From positions 1-56,244 of the IMG/VR virus record IMGVR_UViG_3300030419_002488: a DNA stretch of 56,244 nucleotides. One strand, given 5' to 3'. A program made the position numbers and the translations under genes. Origin of the DNA: a virus. Position 1 is the first letter of the stretch. Every line of letters starts with the position of its first letter. Positions 40,930 to 48,126 of the stretch are shown here, one piece after another. The notes below the pieces were generated by a model, which saw nothing but the letters and a program-made list of their open reading frames with translations, had not been told where the DNA came from and did no database searches.

Positions 40930-40958
40930 TTGACTATTTCTGTATAAATCACTATTAT
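40930..40958 (+). promoter_or_regulatory. Sigma70-type promoter of the packaging/capsid genes
   Basis: TTGACT, a 17-bp spacer and TATTAT. Transcription would begin near 40965 and leave a leader of about 100 bases. A copy of the -10 region (TATTATAGTRGT) recurs at 40998-41009, 45 bp downstream, without a good -35. It is the only promoter seen in front of the terminase operon. Confidence 0.72.
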
Positions 40959-41068
40959 AGTGGTAACAAAGCATTAATTAAAGCACATACAACCAAGTAT
41001 TATAGTAGTTTTAACCGTGTATTTGGCTTTATTAATTAATCCTTTGTATTTTTATTGAAAGAAAACCT

Positions 41069-41290
41069 ATGTTTGAAGCATTTGTACTCGCTTGTCTTTG
41101 GGGTTCACCTATTTCGCCGCAAACATGCCAAGAATTAAGAGACATACGGGGACCATACATAACAAAAGAACAGTGTAAAATGAGAGTTGACGAGATTGTA
41201 GACGACATACCAGTCTACAAACCGTACTTGCAACCTCGAGGATATCGTTGTGACAAATCTACTACCAAAACAACCAAGCAAAGAACGTGA
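41069..41290 (+). CDS. Small cysteine-containing protein, possibly exported
   Basis: A 73-aa protein. The start MFEAFVLACLWGSPISP is hydrophobic and could be a short signal or anchor. Four cysteines follow or lie in it (C9, C20, C36, C61), with DIRGPYITKEQCKMRVDEIV in the middle. Similar small proteins precede terminase genes in marine phages, from memory. Its 3' end overlaps the terminase small subunit gene by 41 bases. Confidence 0.6.
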   Translation: MFEAFVLACLWGSPISPQTCQELRDIRGPYITKEQCKMRVDEIVDDIPVYKPYLQPRGYRCDKSTTKTTKQRT

Positions 41291-41660
41291 AATAACTCCC
41301 CAACAAGAAGAGTTCCTTACAAACCTCTTTGAAAATGGCGGAAACATAACCGACGCTGCAGTTAAAGCAGGTTACGCACGGGGTACAACCACGTGGTTAC
41401 GCAACACTCTTGCTGACGAAATTATCAGACGTACACAAAACGTCTTATCTATGAACGCATACAAGGCTGCATCACGTCTTGTAAGCACAATTGACAACCC
41501 AACACCCGAAAGAGGAGACGATCTACGCTTTAGGGCTGCAGAATCGCTTTTAAACAGAGTTGGACTGGGAAAACAAGAAACAACCAACGTAAACGTACAA
41601 GCAGTACACGGAATAGTTTTGTTGCCGCCTAAAAAAGAAGTCGTAATTGATGGAAATTGA
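41250..41660 (+). CDS. terS: Terminase small subunit
   Basis: A 136-aa protein. After ITPQQEEFLTNLFENGGNIT comes DAAVKAGYARGTTTWLRNTL, the helix-turn-helix of small terminases that recognises phage DNA. ADEIIRRTQNVLSMNAYKAA is the oligomerisation helix. The GTG at 41250 is the first start in frame, overlapping the previous gene. It lies two small genes before the large subunit, as expected. Confidence 0.85.
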   Translation: MTNLLPKQPSKEREITPQQEEFLTNLFENGGNITDAAVKAGYARGTTTWLRNTLADEIIRRTQNVLSMNAYKAASRLVSTIDNPTPERGDDLRFRAAESLLNRVGLGKQETTNVNVQAVHGIVLLPPKKEVVIDGN

Positions 41661-41772
41661 ATGGTGGCAAGCTCTTTTAGTTACAATGGTATCAATCAAC
41701 ACAACAATTAACCTCATTGTATTCTTCAGAGGTAGAAAAGTATTTAAAAAAAAGGAAATGATTGATGGCTGA
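41650..41772 (+). CDS. Very small membrane protein
   Basis: A 40-aa protein with one membrane helix (WWQALLVTMVSINTTINLIV) and a basic tail (RGRKVFKKKEMIDG). It overlaps the small terminase by 11 bases and the next gene by 8. Such single-helix proteins in packaging modules are of unknown role. The double overlap supports it. Confidence 0.58.
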   Translation: MEIEWWQALLVTMVSINTTINLIVFFRGRKVFKKKEMIDG

Positions 41773-42088
41773 TTATAAAGCATATTATCAAAACAAAAAA
41801 GAAGCTGATAAAAAAGCAAGTAAAACAAATTATCAGCGACCAAGAAAAACTGATTACGTAGAAATAGAAAATAGACCCGGATACAGACCAACTGGTGTTC
41901 CCGGTGGGGGAGGTGCTGCTTTGTGGATAGCTTCTAAATTTGGAGCATTTGACAAAAAAGTAAGTGCAACACGCCCACCTGATCAAGTAGGAATAAATCC
42001 AAAAACTAAAACGTATAAAACAGGATCAAAAAAAGAAAAGAAGGCGGGTAAGCTAAAAAAATTATTTGGTGCAAAACCCGCAAATTAA
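41765..42088 (+). CDS. Basic protein between the terminase genes, unknown
   Basis: A 107-aa Lys-rich protein, MADYKAYYQNKKEADKKASK, with a Gly-Gly-Gly-Gly-Ala-Ala hinge at about residue 53 and a Lys-rich C-terminus (KKEKKAGKLKKLFGAKPAN). AAAAGGAA lies before the ATG. It might bind DNA during packaging. No family recognised. Confidence 0.6.
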   Translation: MADYKAYYQNKKEADKKASKTNYQRPRKTDYVEIENRPGYRPTGVPGGGGAALWIASKFGAFDKKVSATRPPDQVGINPKTKTYKTGSKKEKKAGKLKKLFGAKPAN

Positions 42089-42089
42089 T

Positions 42090-43775
42090 ATGACCGAACA
42101 ACCGAAGCGTGGGAGACCCAAGAAAGATCCCAACGCACCTAAATCATCCTATTATTATTCCTTTGCAGTAAAGGCACGTAAACAATCACAAAAGAGGTTA
42201 CGAGATGCCAAAAAAAGAGCAGAAAAGGTTACGAAGCAGGCTGAAAGCAAACGTAGGTACGCACGAAAGCTTGAAGAAAAAATTACGAAAGTCGAGAAAG
42301 GACTCACCAGTAATGAAACCACACTTATTGATAAAGCAGATTTGGAAAGTTTGCCTAACGCCGTTGAACAACTTGTGGATGGGCGTGAAATTATTTTTAA
42401 ACCAAATGAAGGACCTCAAGAAGAATTTCTTTCCTCGAGTGAAAGAGATGTTTTGTACGGCGGTTCAGCAGGGGGCGGAAAAAGTTTTGCCTTACTTACA
42501 GACCCCCTTAGGTATTGCCATAACGGCAACCATCGTGGGCTTCTTCTTAGGCGTACTCTGGATGAGTTAACCGAACTCATAGACAAATCACGACAGCTTT
42601 ACCCTAAAGCGTTTCCCGGTGCAAAATTTAGGGAATCAAAATCAACGTGGCATTTTCCATCGGGAGCAACCATTTGGTTTACGTACCTAGATAAAGACAA
42701 AGACGTAACTCGATTTCAAGGGCAGTCGTTTAACTGGATCGGCATAGACGAAATAACCCAATACCCAACACCATACGTTTGGGATTATCTTCGTTCACGA
42801 CTTCGTGCAACTGATCCCGAGTTACAAAATAATTTGTATATGCGTTGCACAGCCAATCCGGGTGGAGTTGGTGGTTGGTGGGTAAAAAAGATGTATATTG
42901 ACCCATCAGATCACAATTCTACGTTTCCTGCAGTAGACATCGAAACAGGAAAACCATTTTTGTGGCCCAATGGTCACGACAAAGCGGGGCAACCATTATT
43001 TTATCGCAGGTTCATTCCTGCCCGTTTAACTGACAACCCATACCTGTTAGCAGACGGACAATACGAAGCGATGTTGCGTTCACTTCCTGAAGTTGAACGT
43101 AAACGATTGCTCGAAGGAGACTGGGAAGTCACGGAAGGTGCAGCGTTCCCAGAATTTTCAAGGAGTAAACATGTTACACCGCCTTTTGAGTTACCTACCA
43201 ACTTCCCACGAATACGTGCCGCCGACTACGGCTACTCGAGTCCGTCGTGCGTTCTTTGGGGGGCTATTGACTGGGATAATAATATCTGGGTTTATCGTGA
43301 ATTATACGTAAAACACTTGACAGCAGAGCAGTTAGCCGATAGAATACTAGAAACAGAAGAAGACGACCCAACACCACACTATACAGTCCTTGACTCTTCG
43401 TGTTGGAACAAAACAGGATTTGGTCCTTCGATAGCCGAAACAATGATGAGATCAGGAGTGCGTTGGTTGCCCTCTGATCGAAACCGACTTCAAGGAAAAA
43501 TGGAAATACATCGTAGGCTTGCCGATGACCCTCGAACAAACGAACCTCGACTACGAATATTTCCGAATTGTGTCAACCTTATCAAGCAACTGGCAGGTAT
43601 ACCTCTTAGCAAAACAAATGCAGAGGATGTTGATACAAAGGCAGAAGATCACGCATACGATGCACTAAGGTATATGTTAATGACAAGAACAACAGGATAC
43701 GTTTCAATACACAAGTCCTTACAAGGAATTAAAAATCAGGTGTACCAAGTACACGATCAAACATTTGGATATTAA
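42090..43775 (+). CDS. terL: Terminase large subunit
   Basis: A 561-aa packaging motor. The ATPase has Walker A GGSAGGGKS (K131), Walker B WIGIDE (D220, E221) and the coupling motif CTANPGG. The RNase H-like nuclease has D379 (IRAADYGYSS), D435 (YTVLDSS) and D520/D524 (EDHAYDALRY). The N-terminal 75 residues are a basic extension starting with an AT-hook-like KRGRPKKDP followed by a charged coiled coil, unusual for the family. The ATG begins two bases behind the previous stop. Confidence 0.95.
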   Translation: MTEQPKRGRPKKDPNAPKSSYYYSFAVKARKQSQKRLRDAKKRAEKVTKQAESKRRYARKLEEKITKVEKGLTSNETTLIDKADLESLPNAVEQLVDGREIIFKPNEGPQEEFLSSSERDVLYGGSAGGGKSFALLTDPLRYCHNGNHRGLLLRRTLDELTELIDKSRQLYPKAFPGAKFRESKSTWHFPSGATIWFTYLDKDKDVTRFQGQSFNWIGIDEITQYPTPYVWDYLRSRLRATDPELQNNLYMRCTANPGGVGGWWVKKMYIDPSDHNSTFPAVDIETGKPFLWPNGHDKAGQPLFYRRFIPARLTDNPYLLADGQYEAMLRSLPEVERKRLLEGDWEVTEGAAFPEFSRSKHVTPPFELPTNFPRIRAADYGYSSPSCVLWGAIDWDNNIWVYRELYVKHLTAEQLADRILETEEDDPTPHYTVLDSSCWNKTGFGPSIAETMMRSGVRWLPSDRNRLQGKMEIHRRLADDPRTNEPRLRIFPNCVNLIKQLAGIPLSKTNAEDVDTKAEDHAYDALRYMLMTRTTGYVSIHKSLQGIKNQVYQVHDQTFGY

Positions 43776-43779
43776 ATAA

Positions 43780-45747
43780 ATGGCGGCAGGAACACAAGCA
43801 TATATAGTAGATCAAGATTATGATCCTAGAACTATTACTTTGGAAGAATGGCTTTCTATGTTTGAAAAAGAAAGCACTGAAACTGGTGGTAGACAAAATA
43901 AAACTTGGGGTAATTTAATAAGAAATAATAAAATTACCAAAAAATATTTAAATCAACCTGTCATAACATTATTTGGTGCAGTTCCATCTGAATCACAAAG
44001 TATATTGGCTGACATTCAAAATGCTGCAGGTAAGCAAGCCAGTACTGTACAATCTAAATTTAGAGTAATAGAAGCAAACATATTTCCTAAATTAGCCGTG
44101 CTTGGTAAAAAAGAAGGGGTTAATTTATTATCAGGTTATACAAAAATATCTGAAGAAGTTAAAAAACTACAAACTAGAGGGGGAAAATTTACAGCTACTA
44201 AAGGTTTTAATGTATCTAAAATTGGGGAACTTGTAAAAAATCTACAAGAACACGTAAAAAAATTTCCAGAAGATAAACCCATAGCAAACGCAATTATTTT
44301 TAATTTAGAAAATGGAAGCAGACCAAGTTTAACAACAGAACTAAGAACTGTCCATTACATACCAAATCAGCTTGGAGAAACAGGAGCTGCAATGGGTTTT
44401 ACAGGCAGGGATGGTTTACTAATACAAGCAGGAACTAAAGGCGTTAAAAGACAAGCAAAGGGTCAAGCTCCGAATATACAACCTTACAATGCCCCTTTAT
44501 CAAAAAGAGGTATAACTATACTCCAAGATCAAAGTGATTATAATTCTAAAATTATAGGAGATAACAAAAAGTTAGATTTTTTCTTTCAAGTATTAGATAA
44601 AAAAGGTAACCCCAGACCAATCACTTTATCTGACATAAACAGAGTTCTTGATAAAACCAGTCCTGTTGGGTTGTTGGTAGAATACACAAAGACGGGAACA
44701 AAACCTTTAAAAACTCCAATAACAGCAAAAAATTTAAGAAATCTATTTATAAACTCAGCAAGTCTTGCTATAAAAAATAAAGAAAACATATCTATGTTAA
44801 CTAATAGAGATGTTTCAGTAAATACAGGGTCACAAGATATTTATATAGGTAAACCCGGACAATACAATCAAGGTGCTATAGACGATTTAGATAGAATAAG
44901 CCAAACAAATTGGGGATTCTTTACTTTACTTGATAAAGAAAATAAACAAATTTACGATCAGTCTGGAGATATGTTAAATCCAAATTCTTTTATATTTGGT
45001 AAAAATGAAATAAATCCTGAAACAAAAACATTCGTTCCAGACAACAAAGAATATACAAAGTTTATGGATGCAAATCCAAAAGAAATTTCTATACAAACAA
45101 AAGGATTTTCTCCGCCACTAGAAGAAGACTTAATAGAAAGTGAATCTAAAATGGTAAAAGGTGGTGGAGACATAATTTCTCCCAATAATTTTTCAGATGG
45201 ATTAAAAGAAAAATTAGCAAAGAAAAATATAAAACTTGGAAGTGGAAAATTAAAATCTGTAGATCCGTTTTCTATAGGTTTAGGAATAGGAGCAGGTGTT
45301 GAACTGCTAGACAATGCGGGAGAAATTGTTGCAGAAGAAGCCACTACATCAACAATTGGTGCAGCGGCGACCAGAACAATGCCTAGATTAATGCAAACCG
45401 CAGCAGGAAGAGCATTACCTGTAGCAGGTGCAGGATTTGTTTTTCCAACTTCTCCTACAAGTGTAGATGAGATAGAAGGTTTTGCAAGACAAGACATAGA
45501 TAGACGTTTTGGTGGTATAGATCAAATGGACACATCTCAAGAAAAACAAATATACAGAGATGATCCTAGAGTAAGGAGAGGTACAGGAATGTATGACCCT
45601 TCATACTTACCAACCCGTGATCCAAGTGATCCTCTGAGTGACGAAGCTCAAAGAGAAAGATTTCTAGCACGAGCTAGAGAAAAAGCAAGTTCAGGAGTAC
45701 GTGGATTTGTTCAAAAAGCAGAAAAGCAAAAACAAGCAGGGAGATAA
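43780..45747 (+). CDS. Tyrosine-recombinase-like protein in the packaging module
   Basis: A 655-aa protein. Residues 145-360 follow the order of a tyrosine recombinase catalytic domain: a box I-like segment (IFNLENGSRPSLTTELR, Arg181), a basic hairpin then NAPLSKRGITIL (about 214-248), a box II-like ITAKNLRNLF (Arg320), and LTNRDVSVNTGSQDIY with Tyr355. Both usual histidines are replaced (Lys317, Asn342). Residues 1-140 are helical, as in a core-binding domain. Residues 450-655 form a Gly/Pro/Arg-rich tail that looks like a virion protein. It lies between terL and portal. It may be an inactive or altered recombinase, or a structural protein using the fold. Confidence 0.5.
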   Translation: MAAGTQAYIVDQDYDPRTITLEEWLSMFEKESTETGGRQNKTWGNLIRNNKITKKYLNQPVITLFGAVPSESQSILADIQNAAGKQASTVQSKFRVIEANIFPKLAVLGKKEGVNLLSGYTKISEEVKKLQTRGGKFTATKGFNVSKIGELVKNLQEHVKKFPEDKPIANAIIFNLENGSRPSLTTELRTVHYIPNQLGETGAAMGFTGRDGLLIQAGTKGVKRQAKGQAPNIQPYNAPLSKRGITILQDQSDYNSKIIGDNKKLDFFFQVLDKKGNPRPITLSDINRVLDKTSPVGLLVEYTKTGTKPLKTPITAKNLRNLFINSASLAIKNKENISMLTNRDVSVNTGSQDIYIGKPGQYNQGAIDDLDRISQTNWGFFTLLDKENKQIYDQSGDMLNPNSFIFGKNEINPETKTFVPDNKEYTKFMDANPKEISIQTKGFSPPLEEDLIESESKMVKGGGDIISPNNFSDGLKEKLAKKNIKLGSGKLKSVDPFSIGLGIGAGVELLDNAGEIVAEEATTSTIGAAATRTMPRLMQTAAGRALPVAGAGFVFPTSPTSVDEIEGFARQDIDRRFGGIDQMDTSQEKQIYRDDPRVRRGTGMYDPSYLPTRDPSDPLSDEAQRERFLARAREKASSGVRGFVQKAEKQKQAGR

Positions 45748-45749
45748 TA

Positions 45750-45971
45750 ATGCCTAACAATGACTACAATTATGGACCATCTTATGTTATGAACTCAGAT
45801 AAGACATCTCATAACGACCCGATGGGTTCTAATCAGTTATACAGGGAAAAGAAAGAGTTCTCAACTAAAATTGATGGTAACGCTTTACAGGTAGACATGC
45901 CAAAGAAGCAAACTAAACCAACAGTTGAAGCATCTTTCAACAAAATGGCTGACGATAAAAACTACTTCTAA
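45750..45971 (+). CDS. Small protein upstream of the portal
   Basis: A 73-aa polar, probably unstructured protein (MPNNDYNYGPSYVMNSDKTS). It starts two bases behind the previous stop. The middle (SNQLYREKKEFSTKIDGNAL) is charged. No family recognised. Presumably a virion accessory from its location. Confidence 0.6.
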   Translation: MPNNDYNYGPSYVMNSDKTSHNDPMGSNQLYREKKEFSTKIDGNALQVDMPKKQTKPTVEASFNKMADDKNYF

Positions 45972-45986
45972 TTAAGGTAAAAATTA

Positions 45987-48098
45987 ATGGCTGATGATAA
46001 TTTTCTTCAACCTGAAGATGATACTAGCGTGCCTATACTTGATCCGTCTGGAGAAATGCCGGGACTAGCGGGGTACGTTAAAAGTAAGTTTGAAGATTCA
46101 GAAAACGGCAGACGCACACACGAACAGCGTTGGTTACAAGCGTATAAAAACTTTAGAGGAATTTACGATTCTACAACTCAATATCGTGATTCTGAACGTT
46201 CTAAAGTATTTATAAAAATAACCAAAACAAAAGTTCTTGCAGCGTATGGGCAGATAATAGATATATTGTTTGCTAACAAAAAATTTCCATTGGTGGTTGA
46301 GTCAACTCCTAAACCTGAAGGTATAGAAGAATTTGCTCACATGAAAACACCTGTTGATGAGATGTCTGATCCGTACGGGTTTGAAGGAGATGGTAACGAA
46401 CTTCTTCCGGGAGCTATGTCGGTTAAAGAACCTCATAAACTCGGCTCTTACGGAAAAGAATTTTCTGATATGCTTGTTGCAGGACCCGCAAAGATGGGTG
46501 AACCTCAAGTTAAGCCTGCACAAAAGATGGCTATGCGTATGGAAAAATGTATTCACGATCAGTTGTTGGATACAAATGCTGTTAACGTATTTCGTCAAGC
46601 AATTTTTGAATCATCTTTACTCGGTACAGGTATCGTAAAAGGACCTTTTAATTTTTACAAAAGAGTACATAAATGGGAAAGAGATGAAAATGGTCAACGA
46701 GTTTACACACCTTATGAAAAAATAGTACCTCGTATAGAACACGTTTCTTTGTGGGATTTTCACCCCGATCCGTCAGCAACAAGTATGGATGATTGTGAAT
46801 ACGTTATTCAACGTCATCGTATGAACCGCCAACAACTTCGTGGTCTTATTAAACGCCCTCATTTTGATTCTACAGCTATTGAAGAATGTCTTGCAAAAGG
46901 TTCTAATTACGAAGATAAGTATTACGAAGATACAATCCGAGAAGATGAAACAGAACCTTACCATCAAGAAAGTAGATATGAAGTTCTTGAATATTGGGGG
47001 GTAATTGATAAAAAATACGCTACCGAAATGGGCATGGAAAATGCTAATCAAATGTCAGAATTTGATCAGGCACAAGTTAATGTTTGGGTGTGTGGTAATA
47101 TGGTAATTAGATGCGTTGCAAACCCATTTACTCCTGCACGGATACCTTATCAAGCATTTCCATTTGAAATTAATCCTTACCAATTGTGGGGAGTTGGTGT
47201 AGCAGAAAACATGGAAGATGCACAGATGCTTATGAACGGTCACGTTCGTATGGCAATAGACAATCTCGCACTTGCAGGTAATCTTGTATTTGATGTAGAC
47301 GAAGCAAGTCTTGTTCCCGGACAAAACATGGATATATTTCCCGGAAAAATATTCCGAAGACAATCAGGAGTAACAGGTACTGCTATTAATGGATTAAAAT
47401 TTCCTAATACTGCACCAGAAAATATACAAATGTATCAAATATCAAGGCAACTTGCAGATGAAGAAACAGGTATACCTTCTATACTTCACGGACAAACAGG
47501 AGTAACGGGTACAGGTAGAACTGCTGCAGGATTATCAATGTTGATGGGTTCAGCAAGTTTGTCTATGAAAACAGTTATAAAGAACATAGATGATCACCTT
47601 TTAAAACCAATTGGTGAATCGTTCTTTCAGTGGAACATGCAATTCAATCCAGATATTGAAGACATGGAAGGGGATCTTGAAATAAAACCACGTGGTGTTG
47701 CTGCAGTTATGCAAAAAGAAGTACGCACACAACGATTAACTGCGTTACTTCAAACTGTATCTAATCCAATGCTTGCACCTTTTATAAAAATACCAAATTT
47801 AATAAAAGAACTTGCAATAGCACAAGATATTGATCCAGAAACTTTAGTTAACGACCATAATGAAGCACAGCTATATGCTGAAATGTTAAAAGGAATGATG
47901 CAAGATGCTCAACAAGGAACAGGCGAAAATGCTGTCGCCCCTAATCAACAGCAAGGAATGGGGCAACCTAGTGGACTACCTCAACAGCCTGAAGGAACTG
48001 ACAGTCAAGGGTCTGGTAACGGCACAATCGGAGTCGGAGCTACGCCAACTGCAGGGGAAACTGGCTTTACTGGAAATGCTCCTAGAGTTGAAGAATAA
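45987..48098 (+). CDS. Portal protein
   Basis: A 703-aa protein of podovirus portal size. Characteristic segments include RRTHEQRWLQAYKNFRGIYD, YGQIIDILFANKKFPLVVES, a crown/clip region with NPYQLWGVGVAENMEDAQML, and TGRTAAGLSMLMGSASLSMK. The last 75 residues are Gln/Gly/Pro-rich and low in complexity (QQQGMGQPSGLPQQPEGTDS). That part is also read in a second frame by the next gene. The portal forms the dodecameric ring through which DNA enters. AAGGTAAA precedes the ATG. Confidence 0.82.
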   Translation: MADDNFLQPEDDTSVPILDPSGEMPGLAGYVKSKFEDSENGRRTHEQRWLQAYKNFRGIYDSTTQYRDSERSKVFIKITKTKVLAAYGQIIDILFANKKFPLVVESTPKPEGIEEFAHMKTPVDEMSDPYGFEGDGNELLPGAMSVKEPHKLGSYGKEFSDMLVAGPAKMGEPQVKPAQKMAMRMEKCIHDQLLDTNAVNVFRQAIFESSLLGTGIVKGPFNFYKRVHKWERDENGQRVYTPYEKIVPRIEHVSLWDFHPDPSATSMDDCEYVIQRHRMNRQQLRGLIKRPHFDSTAIEECLAKGSNYEDKYYEDTIREDETEPYHQESRYEVLEYWGVIDKKYATEMGMENANQMSEFDQAQVNVWVCGNMVIRCVANPFTPARIPYQAFPFEINPYQLWGVGVAENMEDAQMLMNGHVRMAIDNLALAGNLVFDVDEASLVPGQNMDIFPGKIFRRQSGVTGTAINGLKFPNTAPENIQMYQISRQLADEETGIPSILHGQTGVTGTGRTAAGLSMLMGSASLSMKTVIKNIDDHLLKPIGESFFQWNMQFNPDIEDMEGDLEIKPRGVAAVMQKEVRTQRLTALLQTVSNPMLAPFIKIPNLIKELAIAQDIDPETLVNDHNEAQLYAEMLKGMMQDAQQGTGENAVAPNQQQGMGQPSGLPQQPEGTDSQGSGNGTIGVGATPTAGETGFTGNAPRVEE

Positions 48099-48126
48099 TT
48101 ACGGAAAAGTTATAAAGAATGGCTAG
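47905..48126 (+). CDS. Gene overprinted on the 3' end of the portal gene
   Basis: A 73-aa helical protein read in the +1 frame over the last 194 bases of the portal gene. NLVDYLNSLKELTVKGLVTA and SESELRQLQGKLALLEMLLE look like real coding sequence, and the ELRxLQG pattern occurs in small proteins next to portal genes of other phages. Its stop overlaps the start of the next gene by 8 bases. The portal frame is low complexity in this stretch, whereas this frame gives a regular helical protein, so this frame seems to be the selected one. Function unknown. Confidence 0.72.
   Translation: MLNKEQAKMLSPLINSKEWGNLVDYLNSLKELTVKGLVTAQSESELRQLQGKLALLEMLLELKNNYGKVIKNG

Noticed and set aside
42205-42570. 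Plus-strand open frame of 121 codons inside terL
   Set aside because: Out-of-frame shadow of the basic N-terminus and ATPase. It starts inside the gene, ends in it and has no independent signal.
44958-45497. Minus-strand open frame of 179 codons opposite the recombinase-like gene
   Set aside because: Ser/Pro/Ala-rich antisense shadow without ribosome site.
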